DNA of 14,319 nucleotides, taken from contig JAFADI010000022.1 in NCBI GenBank assembly GCA_023424965.1, positions 1 through 14,319 of the forward strand. The letters are read 5' to 3'. The notes under the pieces are model-generated. The model had not been told where the DNA came from. It saw only the letters and a list, made by a program, of their open reading frames with translations, and ran no database searches. Below are positions 6,681-14,319 of this stretch, in pieces (the stretch's first letter is position 1; each line of letters starts with the position of its first letter). Origin of the DNA: Bacillota bacterium. GTDB lineage: Bacteria; Bacillota; Clostridia; Acetivibrionales; JAFADI01. The position numbers and the translations under genes were made by a program.

Positions 6681-6711
6681 ATGTTTACAGCTCGTTATCT
6701 CCGGCACATCG

Positions 6712-7611
6712 TCATGCACTGTCGGCTTTCCCTTCGGGAGGGTATAACACGATCCTCCCTTCCTCCAGTTCCACCCTTACCATGCTCTTGCCCTTTACAC
6801 CCAATGCCTCCAGGTATTCTCCCGGCACCTGCAGCCTTCCGGCCTTGTCCACAACAGCCATCTCCACATGGGATTCTTCTTCCTGCCGGGCCTTTATGCC
6901 TGTGTCCATGGCGGAAAGCTCCTCTGCATAGCTTATTTTCCGGATCAGTTCGCTGCTGGTCCTTCCATCCCTGATGGCCACCACCCGGTCCACCTTTTTG
7001 GCCAGCTGCCTGTCATGGGTTACGATGATGACCGTCAAACCCGTATTTTTGTTCAAGTCTCTAAACAGGTCAAGGATGCGGGCGGAGGTTTTGGTGTCCA
7101 CCGCACCGGTGGGTTCATCGGCAAGCAGAAGCCTGGGACTGTTGGCAAGAGCAATGGCAATGGCCACCCTTTGCTGCTCTCCCCCCGAAAGCTGGTGAAG
7201 CTTGTTGTTTCTCCGGTGGGAAAGCCCCACCACGTCCAACAGCTCCAGAGCCCTTTCCTTCCTTTGTTTTCCGGAAATGATCATGGGCAGTTGAACGTTC
7301 TCAATGGCACTAAGGTAGGGGATGAGGTTTCTCCCGTTGTTCTGCCAGACAAAGCCTACCGACTCCCGCTTATAACTGATCAACTGGCTTGTGCTCAGCT
7401 TTGACAGGTCTTTCCCCGCCACCAGAAGTTTTCCCGCCGAGGGCTTGTCAAGGGCCCCAAGCATATTGAGCAGCGTTGATTTTCCGCTCCCGCTGTTCCC
7501 GATGATGGCCATCAGTTCCCCGTCTTCCACCGTGAGGTCCAGGCCCTGGAGAGCCACCACTTCAATCTCCGCGGTTTTATATATTTTTACCAGGTTCTCG
7601 CATTCTACCAT
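6712..7611 (-). CDS. ABC exporter ATPase (MacB/LolD type) with C-terminal AbrB-like domain
   Basis: The 299-residue protein has a complete nucleotide-binding domain: Walker A GNSGSGKS (38-45), Q-loop Gln90, signature LSGGEQQ (141-147), Walker B LLLADE with Glu166, and switch His199. It is closest to the MacB/LolD/FtsE group that powers FtsX-type permeases. These ATPases normally end near residue 225-235; this one continues about 65 residues. Residues 251-291 (MAVVDKAGRLQVP, LEALGVKGKSM, VELEEGRIVLYP) match the pattern of AbrB/SpoVT/MazE swapped-hairpin domains. The start is chosen at the ATG at 7611, with GGGTGG 5 bases upstream. An ATG at 7632, overlapping the previous gene by 8 bases, is possible. 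It is last in the adaptor-permease-ATPase-ATPase operon. Confidence 0.92.
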   Translation of the reverse strand: MVECENLVKIYKTAEIEVVALQGLDLTVEDGELMAIIGNSGSGKSTLLNMLGALDKPSAGKLLVAGKDLSKLSTSQLISYKRESVGFVWQNNGRNLIPYLSAIENVQLPMIISGKQRKERALELLDVVGLSHRRNNKLHQLSGGEQQRVAIAIALANSPRLLLADEPTGAVDTKTSARILDLFRDLNKNTGLTVIIVTHDRQLAKKVDRVVAIRDGRTSSELIRKISYAEELSAMDTGIKARQEEESHVEMAVVDKAGRLQVPGEYLEALGVKGKSMVRVELEEGRIVLYPPEGKADSA

Positions 7612-7624
7612 GACATCCACCCGT

Positions 7625-8302
7625 TCACTCATTGATGATCTGACCGTCCTGCAGCGCATGGACTGCATCTGCCAGGTCGATTATGTTTGGATCATGGGAG
7701 GTCATGACAATCGTCAGGCCTTCCTTTTCCACCAGGTCCTTAAATACCTTCATCACCTGCAGCCCCATCAGTGTGTCCAATTGGGCGGTAGGTTCGTCCG
7801 CAAATATGATGGCGGGCCTGTGGGCGATAGCCCTGGCAATGGCCACCCGCTGCTGTTCTCCCCCCGACATCTGATGGGTCCCATGTTCCATACGCTTTTG
7901 CAGTCCCACGAAGGACAGGCATTCCTCCGCCCGCCGCTTCCTCTCCTTGGCTCCTATACCCGCAATCCTCAATCCGAACTCCACATTCTCATAGGCCGAC
8001 ATGAGGGGAATCAGGGCAACGGACTGAAAAACAAAGCCCATCTTTCTCCTCCGGAGTTCATCCCTCTTTTTTTCCGTCAGCCGGGTGATGTCCTGGTTCA
8101 AAAAGAAGATTCCCCCGCTGTCTGGCTTATCCAATGCGCCCAGCAAATTGATCAGCGTGGTTTTCCCCGAACCGGAACGGCCCCGGAGAATTGAAAGGGT
8201 GCCCTGCCTTATGTCCAGGCTCACCTCTTTCAGGGCCTGTATGGTCTCCCTGCCGGACTTGAAGCTTTTGTTCACATTTTCTGTCCTTATGATCGTCTCC
8301 AT
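7625..8302 (-). CDS. ABC exporter ATPase (MacB/LolD type)
   Basis: This 225-residue protein is a standard-length nucleotide-binding subunit with intact motifs: Walker A GRSGSGKTT (41-49), Q-loop Gln93, signature MSGGEQQ (145-151), Walker B AIIFADE with Glu170, and switch His203. KSFKSGRETIQALKEVSLDI at the start and the DELRRRKMGFVFQ segment place it with MacB/LolD-like ATPases. A GGAGG site sits in the 11-base gap after the permease stop. Its stop lies just before the preferred start of the second, clearly different ATPase. Both appear able to hydrolyse ATP, so the transporter may use one of each as a heterodimer on the double-FtsX permease. Confidence 0.95.
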   Translation of the reverse strand: METIIRTENVNKSFKSGRETIQALKEVSLDIRQGTLSILRGRSGSGKTTLINLLGALDKPDSGGIFFLNQDITRLTEKKRDELRRRKMGFVFQSVALIPLMSAYENVEFGLRIAGIGAKERKRRAEECLSFVGLQKRMEHGTHQMSGGEQQRVAIARAIAHRPAIIFADEPTAQLDTLMGLQVMKVFKDLVEKEGLTIVMTSHDPNIIDLADAVHALQDGQIINE

Positions 8303-8313
8303 CCACTACCTCC

Positions 8314-11259
8314 TCAGTCTTCGCCAAGCTTGATGGCCTGATTGATATTAATGCGGGAAAGGAGCCAGCCCAGAACCGCAAGCCCGGCCATGACGGTGAT
8401 TCCCATCATCACATAAACCTTGAACCTGTCTCCCGCATAAGAGATCACTTTGAAAGGCGGAACCTGGGAGTAGGCGTCAAAGGCGGATTGGAAAAACGGC
8501 ACAAACAGCCTGCCGGTGACAAGTCCGATGAAGGCTCCCGCTACAATGCCCGCGCCCGAGGTCAGCACCTGCTCTATGAACATCATGGACAGCAGCTGCC
8601 TGGCAGACAGCCCCATGGCCCTGAAGATTCCGAATTGCAGGGTTCTGGAACTGATGGAGAGTATCCAGTAAAGCAGGAAGCCGCAAAAGCAAATCAGGCT
8701 GCAGATGATAAAACCCAGGGTCATGGCTCCGTTGATGGCCAGTTGGAAGGGGTCGTTTTTCAGTTCCACCATTTCTTGGTTGGCATCTGTAATGGAGGTA
8801 ATGGACAGCCTCTTATCGGCAATATCCTCGTATACCTGCCTGCTGGTGGCATCCGGCTTGAGCTTCAGCCACACCTCATAGGGTTCCAGGGAAAGGTGGT
8901 CCTGTATATACTGCAGGTTTCCCACAAAAAGCCGGGGCTCCTCTTTTTTTTCTTTCAGGGGGTTGATGTTGGGATTCCAGGAAGGCCAGTAATCAACGAT
9001 TCCATAGACGGTAAAGCTTGCCTGGGCGGTTCCCGGCCAGCTGACCTGGATATAGTCGCCCTCCTTGACTCCCAGTTCCCTGCTGAGGGATGTGGATATA
9101 AGGCAGGAGCTGGGTTCAGAGGCCAGCAGGTTCAGGTATTGGTTGATGTGCCCGCGGAGAAGGCCGTTCCGGAACCATGCGGTTTTCCCGAATTCATAGG
9201 GTTCAATTCCCATAAGGTTTACATTTTCCGCATTTTTTCCGCTGCTCTGGGCAAAGACCTGCTCCTTCCTAAACACCTTGGCCGTCTGCTCCACTCCCTC
9301 TAGCTTCGTATAGGGCAGAAAGGAGGGCTCATAGTACTGGACCCTGTTGGAAGCACTTTCGTCGGAAGCCCCGCTGCCGCCTGCGAAGGAATAGCTTCCC
9401 GCTTTCTCGCTTTGCCATAGGGGTACAAGGGACATGGTGCTCCCCACGCCATAGAAAATTTTTTCCCTGGAATTCAAATTGATAGTCCGGGCCGCCACCG
9501 CGCTGAAGGTCCCTACGGAGATTGTCATGATCAGAAATATCATCAGAAAGTGGTAGCTTTTCAAGGAACGCCCCACCTGGATCAGCGTGGCATAGACCGG
9601 CGGGGTCCAGTGCCTTTTCCCCAGGGTATAAATGAGCTTTACCAGCAGGGGATAAAATCTTATCACCAGCAGTCCGGAGCCAAGGATAAAAAGGGTGGGT
9701 ACCAGGAACAACAGGGGATCCGCCTGGACCTGTCCTGCGGATATGCCGGAGGCTTTTAAAAGATACTGGCCTTTCATAAAAGTATAAATTCCGTACCCGG
9801 AAATCCCCAGGAGTATGACGTCCACAAAGGCTTTTTCCCAGAAGGTCAGTCCGCTGTACCGGGATGTTTTCCGCTTATGCTCTACAATGCCGGTTCTGCT
9901 GGCGGCAAAGGCCGGTATAAGGATGGTGGCAATGGACAGGCATACCGTCAGGGCCGCATATGTATATGCATCCCCGTCCAGCCTGACCTCCAGGGCCTTC
10001 CTTCCGGCGAACTCCAGGAAGCCGTCGGAAGCTCCCAGCAGTCCCGTCAGCTGTAGCCCCAGGAGGGGACCGAGCACCATGGCGATACCTCCCAGAATGA
10101 CGCCCTCCAGCAGGTATCCCAGGACAATCTGGAGCCTGGTGGCACCCCGGCTGGACAGGAGGGCGATCTCATTCCCCTCCCGGCTGATAATCAGTTTGGA
10201 AATCATAAAAAGGTACAGCCACAGCATGATGATGATGGGAACATTCAGGGCCCACAGCATGTGCACAAGCTGCCTGCTCTTCTCGGCATAAGCCCACAGC
10301 ACTTCTTTCATGCTCGGCGCGTTGATGCTTACGTTGTTATTCTTATAGCACAGGTCACTCAAATTCTTCAAAATACTCTCATGTCCCGCCAGACTGCCAC
10401 CCAGACTGCCCACCGAAAGCGCATGGTAGTCGAAGGCATAATACCACTGGGCATAGTAAATAAAATTGGGATACTTATCGATAAAATCCTTTCTTAAAAG
10501 GTTCTCATCCAGCAAAAAACTTTCATTGAACTGGTCGGGATTGAAAAAGGTCCAATAGGGGTCCGCTTTGTCTTTTACTGTGAATACCCCTACGGGCCTG
10601 ACCCGGATAGGCTCGATTCCCCACTTTTTCTTTGCATCCTGCAGCACATATTCCCGGTCCAGCATCATGTCCAGTTTTCTCAAGGCCCCTTCCGGCACAA
10701 GGGTCTCATAGACCCCGTCCACAGGGACCTTTGAAGGCATTCTCCCATCCAGGAGGCGGATGTGGTTCTCCATATCCGTAAGGGACTGAAGGTTCGCATA
10801 AAGGGAATCGCTGCCCCCTTCATCTTCAGCACTCTTTTGGATACGCTTTTTGTCCGAAGAGTAGCGGTACACTTTTGCCAGGACCGGCAGCCCTATTTTC
10901 TTCTCCACGTTGTCTTTAATATACTGCTCCTGCCTGGTAAATGCAGAAAAGAGGTTTTTATAAAAATCAACGATTTCACTGTTTTCGAGAGGGTTCTCCC
11001 CCTTCTCCTCCAGCTCGTTGAGCTTTTGATAGATGGAGGAGCTGTCCATGTTGATGGAGATGAGGTAAGCTCCCGTATAGGTATTGTTTTTCTTCTGGTA
11101 ATTCTCCATATCCCGTATGAGGGACCTTTGCAGGACCGCCTGGGTATACATGGGAATGCTGCTGATAAGGGCCACGGAAATTACCAGGCCGATCAGCATG
11201 CAAACCCTCAGCCATTTGTTCTTCAGGATTTTTCTAAGGACCATTTTTATCAAAGCCAC
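8314..11259 (-). CDS. large ABC transporter permease with two FtsX-like halves
   Basis: The 981-residue membrane protein has about ten hydrophobic segments and two large external domains. An N-terminal span (about 15-38) is followed by a domain of about 295 residues. A first FtsX-like three-span unit comes next (about 336-455, with SSRGATRLQIVLGYLLEG). Further spans lie near 478-495, 515-545 and 565-590, then a second external domain (about 595-835). The C-terminal FtsX-like unit has FRAMGLSARQLLSMMF and ends NQAIKLGED. The FRAMG and SSRGA segments are the cytoplasmic coupling loops typical of MacB/LolC-type permeases. The start is a GTG at 11259 with GGGGTG 5 bases upstream, 15 bases after the adaptor stop. 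Such proteins move peptides, lipids or antibiotics outward; the substrate cannot be read here. Confidence 0.93.
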   Translation of the reverse strand: MALIKMVLRKILKNKWLRVCMLIGLVISVALISSIPMYTQAVLQRSLIRDMENYQKKNNTYTGAYLISINMDSSSIYQKLNELEEKGENPLENSEIVDFYKNLFSAFTRQEQYIKDNVEKKIGLPVLAKVYRYSSDKKRIQKSAEDEGGSDSLYANLQSLTDMENHIRLLDGRMPSKVPVDGVYETLVPEGALRKLDMMLDREYVLQDAKKKWGIEPIRVRPVGVFTVKDKADPYWTFFNPDQFNESFLLDENLLRKDFIDKYPNFIYYAQWYYAFDYHALSVGSLGGSLAGHESILKNLSDLCYKNNNVSINAPSMKEVLWAYAEKSRQLVHMLWALNVPIIIMLWLYLFMISKLIISREGNEIALLSSRGATRLQIVLGYLLEGVILGGIAMVLGPLLGLQLTGLLGASDGFLEFAGRKALEVRLDGDAYTYAALTVCLSIATILIPAFAASRTGIVEHKRKTSRYSGLTFWEKAFVDVILLGISGYGIYTFMKGQYLLKASGISAGQVQADPLLFLVPTLFILGSGLLVIRFYPLLVKLIYTLGKRHWTPPVYATLIQVGRSLKSYHFLMIFLIMTISVGTFSAVAARTINLNSREKIFYGVGSTMSLVPLWQSEKAGSYSFAGGSGASDESASNRVQYYEPSFLPYTKLEGVEQTAKVFRKEQVFAQSSGKNAENVNLMGIEPYEFGKTAWFRNGLLRGHINQYLNLLASEPSSCLISTSLSRELGVKEGDYIQVSWPGTAQASFTVYGIVDYWPSWNPNINPLKEKKEEPRLFVGNLQYIQDHLSLEPYEVWLKLKPDATSRQVYEDIADKRLSITSITDANQEMVELKNDPFQLAINGAMTLGFIICSLICFCGFLLYWILSISSRTLQFGIFRAMGLSARQLLSMMFIEQVLTSGAGIVAGAFIGLVTGRLFVPFFQSAFDAYSQVPPFKVISYAGDRFKVYVMMGITVMAGLAVLGWLLSRININQAIKLGED

Positions 11260-11274
11260 GCTGTCACCCCGTCA

Positions 11275-12342
11275 TCAGTTCAAGATTACCATCTGCCCTT
11301 CTTTGATTCCCGAAAGTATTTCTACTTCATAATCGGACTCGATTCCCACCTTGACGTCGAACTCATTTTTCGTATCGCCGTCCAGCACCTGCACATAGAT
11401 TCTGCCCACCATTTTCCGCAGCCCTTTTACGGGGATGGCCAGCACATCTTTTTTGCTCACCACATCGATGGTAAAATCAATGGATTGCCCCCATTTCGCA
11501 GTGGCCGGCAGGTCATCCACCCTGATAACCAGGGCGTTTTTATATTTCTCCAGGGCATCCTTGGGAGCATTGTCCGGGGACAGGATCACTTCTCCCGGGT
11601 AGGCCTGCCCCTTCCATTTGACCTTGACTTTCATTCCGGTTTTCACGTCGTTGATATCCCGTGAAGGCTGGTAATAGATTTGCAGCTTGCCGGGATCCGA
11701 AACCACAATGACCTTCTTGTAGGCTTCGATGCTGTCGCCGGGATCCAGGTCCTCAATGAAGGTGACGATTCCGTCGATGGGAGATGTCAAAACCGCCTCA
11801 ACCCGCTGCCGGTTCAGTTCTTCAAGCTCTATCCTTGCATCCTCAAGATCAATTTCCTTCAGCTTAAGGTCTTTTCGCAGGTCATCCATTTCTTTTGGCG
11901 TTATCACGCTGTCTTCAGGCATTGACGCATATTTATCGTAAAGCTTCTTTTGGGACTCCAATTGAATTTTGGCTTTCTCAGCGGCATTTTCCTGCTTTCT
12001 GATCCGGGTTTCCAGATTGCCTGTGTCAAGCCGTACCAGAACCTGACCCTTTTTAACCTCTTGGTCCAGCTTTACATCGATGCTTTTCAGCTTTCCGTCC
12101 GACTCCGTAAAATACAGCGTCTCTTCGTCCACGGCTACAAGATTGCCCGTGCCGGTCAGGGTCTTGGTTATGTCCTTTTTTACGACCTTGTACAGCTCGT
12201 ATTCCGTCCGTTTCGGCTGCACCAGGGGAGGTGCCAGCGCCTCTTCTTCCTCCGGAAGTATGCCGCAGCCTGCCAGAAGGCTTCCTGCCGTCATAACCAG
12301 CATCAGTAGCAAGCAAAAATATTTTCTTCGTAATGTGTGCAT
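11275..12342 (-). CDS. lipoprotein efflux adaptor (HlyD/MacA-like membrane fusion protein)
   Basis: From the ATG at 12342 the product has 355 residues and begins with a lipoprotein signal ending in the lipobox LLAGC (Cys26). A strong GGAGG site lies 7 bases upstream; the frame stays open for 42 more codons upstream but that stretch has no signal-like character. The layout is that of a membrane fusion protein: half of a lipoyl-like domain (about 63-111, with GKLKSIDVKLDQEVKKGQVL), a long alpha-helical hairpin (about 110-180), the second lipoyl half (SPIDGIVTFIEDLDPGDSI), then beta-barrel segments. It probably sits outside the membrane and assists the FtsX-type permease encoded next. A Gram-positive comparison is the YknX adaptor of the YknWXYZ exporter. 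First gene of its operon. Confidence 0.93.
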   Translation of the reverse strand: MHTLRRKYFCLLLMLVMTAGSLLAGCGILPEEEEALAPPLVQPKRTEYELYKVVKKDITKTLTGTGNLVAVDEETLYFTESDGKLKSIDVKLDQEVKKGQVLVRLDTGNLETRIRKQENAAEKAKIQLESQKKLYDKYASMPEDSVITPKEMDDLRKDLKLKEIDLEDARIELEELNRQRVEAVLTSPIDGIVTFIEDLDPGDSIEAYKKVIVVSDPGKLQIYYQPSRDINDVKTGMKVKVKWKGQAYPGEVILSPDNAPKDALEKYKNALVIRVDDLPATAKWGQSIDFTIDVVSKKDVLAIPVKGLRKMVGRIYVQVLDGDTKNEFDVKVGIESDYEVEILSGIKEGQMVILN

Positions 12343-12486
12343 CCACTTTCCTCCCTGCAGGGCTTCTGTCGTCTTTTGCTCCTCCGGAGGCGCAAGTGGC
12401 CCCGGCGTACTCCATTGTACTTTATTTATTAAGCGATTTCGATGAAGAATATTTACCTTTTGTTTCACTATTTTTACTTTTACTCC

Positions 12487-12515
12487 ATTTTACACTATTT
12501 TTCTGACATTATAAA
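12487..12515 (-). promoter_or_regulatory. candidate promoter of the ABC exporter operon
   Basis: On the minus strand TTTATA is followed by 17 bases and TAAAAT. It lies just after the terminator of the GH43 gene and about 140 bases before the adaptor start. Overlapping TATAAT (12513-12508) and a more proximal TACAAT near 12400 are alternatives, so the exact promoter is uncertain. The rest of the 12343-12533 gap shows only short palindromes such as CCTCCGGAGG (12381-12390). Confidence 0.3.
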
Positions 12516-12533
12516 TTCCTCGTTTACCGTCAG

Positions 12534-12574
12534 AAAAAACACAGGCATAAGGTTTGCACACCCGATGCCTGCGT
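12534..12574 (-). terminator. intrinsic terminator after the GH43 gene
   Basis: On the minus strand ACGCAGGCAT (12574-12565) pairs with ATGCCTGTGT (12548-12539), ten pairs with one G-T wobble, followed directly by a T-run. It lies about 50 bases past the GH43 stop and separates that operon from the exporter operon. Confidence 0.9.
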
Positions 12575-12625
12575 ATATGAAGTCACTATAATAATTCAGT
12601 TGTAATCTGAAATGTCGCCTGAATT

Positions 12626-13585
12626 TCATGGTGAATCCGCTTCCGGAATCCCGAAATCTGGCGTGCCGTCTTCCTTCCATCCAAAGATCTTTGCCCTTGC
12701 ATGGCGGTTGGGATCATATAAGGGATCTCCCACGATTTCCTTATAGCTCCGCGCATGGTATACCATGATATCCCGATTTCCATCCTCCGATACCGTAAAG
12801 CAGTTATGCCCCGGACCGTACTGGCCCGTTTCCTCATTGCTTCCAAATACAGGCTCCCTGGACTTGCTCCAGGAATTGGGGTCCAGCAGGTCGGCAGTGT
12901 CGGCCGCCGTCAACAGGCCCATGCAGTAATGGTGATCTGTGGCGCTGGCCGAATAGCTGATAAATATCCTGCCATTCCTCTTTACCACCGCCGGCCCTTC
13001 GTTGACCCAGAAGCCATACCTTTCCCATTCATAGTCCGGCGTCGAAAGCATCACCTGTACCGTTGACAGCGTCCAGGGGTTGCTCATTTCCGCAATATAC
13101 AGGTTGGAGATTCCTGCAGCGCCGTTTACCTTCTGGGCCCATACCAGGTATCTTTTATCCCTGTGTTCAAAGGTGGTGGCATCCAGAGAAAATTCCGTAA
13201 AGGAAAAGGGGTCCTTTTCACACTTCTGAACCATGCCTTTTTCCACCCAGGTTCCCGTCATGGGATCAGCCTCCGGACATTCCAGCACATAGGGGCGAAG
13301 AGCCCATATATCGTCGACAGCGCTTCCCGCAAAGTAAACGTACCACTTGCCATCGATGAAGTGAATTTCCGGCGCCCAGATATGCTGGCTCATGGGGCCG
13401 CTTTCGTGCCTTCTCCATATGGTCCGGGGACTGGCTTCCGAAAGGCTCTCGAGCGTTGCCGCCCTTCTTATTTCAATCCTGTCGTATTCAGGAACCGACG
13501 CACTGAAGTAATAAAAGCCGTCGGTATGCCTGTATACCCAGGGATCTGCACGCTGCTGCAAAATGGGGTTTTTATATTTCTGCAT
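12626..13585 (-). CDS. GH43-family exo-alpha-L-arabinofuranosidase-like glycoside hydrolase
   Basis: The 319-residue protein is a single five-bladed beta-propeller enzyme domain. Predicted catalytic residues are the general base Asp14 in QQRADPW, the pKa modulator Asp135 in FSLDATTF, and the general acid Glu196 in WVNEGPAV. The SASVPEYDRIEIRRA and QHIWAPEIHFIDGKWYVYF segments and the GPGHNCF histidine resemble GH43 subfamily 26 exo-1,5-arabinofuranosidases, which trim arabinose from arabino-oligosaccharides. Subfamily assignment is from memory and less certain than the family. There is no signal peptide, so it probably works in the cytoplasm on imported oligosaccharides. It follows a sugar permease gene by 94 bases and ends at a terminator. 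The start ATG at 13585 has a rather distant GAAGGGAG site about 11-12 bases upstream. Confidence 0.92.
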   Translation of the reverse strand: MQKYKNPILQQRADPWVYRHTDGFYYFSASVPEYDRIEIRRAATLESLSEASPRTIWRRHESGPMSQHIWAPEIHFIDGKWYVYFAGSAVDDIWALRPYVLECPEADPMTGTWVEKGMVQKCEKDPFSFTEFSLDATTFEHRDKRYLVWAQKVNGAAGISNLYIAEMSNPWTLSTVQVMLSTPDYEWERYGFWVNEGPAVVKRNGRIFISYSASATDHHYCMGLLTAADTADLLDPNSWSKSREPVFGSNEETGQYGPGHNCFTVSEDGNRDIMVYHARSYKEIVGDPLYDPNRHARAKIFGWKEDGTPDFGIPEADSP

Positions 13586-13607
13586 TCGATGGGTTGGCTC
13601 CCTTCTG

Positions 13608-13631
13608 TTCCGGAAATCATCCCTTCCGGAA
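13608..13631. repeat. repeated TTCCGGAA palindromes before the GH43 gene
   Basis: The 8-bp palindrome TTCCGGAA occurs at 13608-13615 and 13624-13631, 16 bases apart, and the two can pair to form an 8-bp stem with an 8-base loop in the short gap between the permease and GH43 genes. An AT-rich palindrome (13631-13644) adjoins it. It could be an intercistronic RNA hairpin; no function is shown. Confidence 0.5.
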
Positions 13632-13679
13632 TAAATATTTATTTAAACTCATCCGATAATGTTCTATTTTCAACGCTGA

Positions 13680-14319
13680 TCAGCCCTTTACGCCGCCAAC
13701 CGTCAAGCCGGATATAAATGCCTTCTGGTTGAATAAAAATACAAGAATGATGGGAATAACCGACATTACCGCACCGGCCAGCAGTAAATCATAGTTATTT
13801 CCATAGGGAGTAATCAACGACTGAAGCCCGATGGGGAGTGTGAGCATTTCATTTGAGCGCAGCACGATCAACGGCCATACAAAGCTGTTCCAACTGGACA
13901 TGGCCTGCAGAATGGTCATGGCGCCAAAGGCAGGAAGCATCAGCGGCATCATTATTTTAAAATATAGTCCGAATTCCGTACATCCGTCGATTCTTCCCGC
14001 ATCCAGAAAGTCTTTCGGTAAACCGATGGCATATTGCCTGAAAAAGAATATGGCAAAGGGTGAAACCACAAAGGGTAAAATGGCACCCCAATAGGTATCG
14101 ATAAGCTTTAACCCGATGGATAGCTTGTATAAGGGCAGAATAAGTATTTCCACAGGAACCATCATTACGATCAGTACAATGATAAATAGCAGATTCCTTC
14201 CTTTGAACTTGTATACTGCCAGTCCGTATCCCACCATGGATGTAAAAAAAAGTGAAATGGCTGTGAAGAGAATTGTTATAACCAGGCTGTTTCTGTACCA
14301 GTACAGGTAAATTCCGTCC
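13680..14319 (-). CDS. carbohydrate ABC transporter permease, MalG type, N-terminus cut by window edge
   Basis: The frame is open from the right edge to the stop at 13680, giving about 212 visible residues of an expected 270-285. The visible start reads YLYWYRNSLVITILFTAI, which in MalG-like proteins lies after the first external loop, so roughly the first 65 residues are missing. The internal ATG at 14237 is not the real start. The EAA loop reads LDAGRIDGCTEFGLYF then IMMPLMLPAF. The protein ends TVGGVKG, typical of the family. It is distinct from the permease at 883-1707 and belongs to a second CUT1 importer whose other subunits would lie to the right. Its link to the GH43 gene suggests arabino-oligosaccharide uptake. 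Confidence 0.93.
   Translation of the reverse strand, partial: DGIYLYWYRNSLVITILFTAISLFFTSMVGYGLAVYKFKGRNLLFIIVLIVMMVPVEILILPLYKLSIGLKLIDTYWGAILPFVVSPFAIFFFRQYAIGLPKDFLDAGRIDGCTEFGLYFKIMMPLMLPAFGAMTILQAMSSWNSFVWPLIVLRSNEMLTLPIGLQSLITPYGNNYDLLLAGAVMSVIPIILVFLFNQKAFISGLTVGGVKG

Noticed and set aside
6667..6704. CCGGAG/CTCCGG stem as a terminator between the convergent MATE and ABC operons
   Set aside because: The loop is 26 bases and no T-run follows on either strand.
6165..6974. Plus-strand frame of about 269 codons overlapping the MATE 3' end and running through the repeat
   Set aside because: Overlaps the MATE gene in another frame and crosses into the antisense of the ATPase gene; proline- and cysteine-rich nonsense-like composition.
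7391..8194. Plus-strand open frame of about 267 codons opposite the two ATPase genes
   Set aside because: Antisense to conserved ATPase motifs; no independent support.
8488..9303. Plus-strand open frame of about 271 codons opposite the FtsX-type permease
   Set aside because: Antisense shadow of the permease C-terminal half; composition is unlike a natural protein and no family is recognised.
10762..11664. Long plus-strand open frame of about 300 codons opposite the adaptor and permease genes
   Set aside because: It lies wholly antisense to two well-supported genes, has no recognisable domain and mirrors their codon pattern.
12495..12680. Small minus-strand gene of about 61 codons between the GH43 gene and the exporter operon
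   Set aside because: It overlaps the GH43 end in another frame and runs straight through the intrinsic terminator; no ribosome site was seen.

Overview
The window reads as low-to-moderate G+C Bacillota (Firmicutes), most likely a clostridial plant-polysaccharide degrader. The signs are strong GGAGG-type ribosome sites, lipobox signal peptides on a binding protein and a transporter adaptor, a consensus sigma-A promoter (TTGACA-17-TATAAT), a CcpA cre-like site, sugar ABC importers without their own ATPase, and a GH43 arabinofuranosidase. Species assignment from sequence alone is not possible.

Region 1 (1-5040, minus strand) is a sugar-uptake locus. Transcription order is an IclR-family regulator, a lipoprotein solute-binding protein, two CUT1-type permeases, and a cytoplasmic BNR/Asp-box (sialidase-fold) protein that runs off the left edge. 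A nearly identical operator (24 of 26 bases) lies just before the regulator gene and again before the binding-protein gene. A cre-like site lies close to the binding-protein start. Together these suggest autoregulation, pathway control by the IclR protein, and carbon catabolite control. A 13-bp hairpin sits between the binding-protein and permease genes.

Region 2 (5050-6680) holds a single MATE-family exporter gene on the plus strand, read from its own promoter. It is bracketed by two inverted copies of a 57-base element (47/57 identical, no gaps). Nine of the ten differences are transitions, and those inside predicted hairpins keep base pairing, so this looks like a dispersed structured repeat.

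Region 3 (6712-12342, minus strand) is a four-gene ABC exporter operon: a lipoprotein HlyD/MacA-like adaptor, a 981-residue permease with two FtsX-like halves, and two different MacB/LolD-type ATPases. The second ATPase carries a C-terminal extension that resembles an AbrB/SpoVT swapped-hairpin domain, the most unusual protein architecture in the window.

Region 4 (12534-14319, minus strand) is the end of a second sugar operon. It contains a MalG-type permease cut by the right edge, then a GH43 exo-arabinofuranosidase-like enzyme, then a clear intrinsic terminator. Neither glycan-active enzyme has a visible export signal, so both probably act on oligosaccharides after import. No rRNA, tRNA, CRISPR array, transposase or phage gene was seen.
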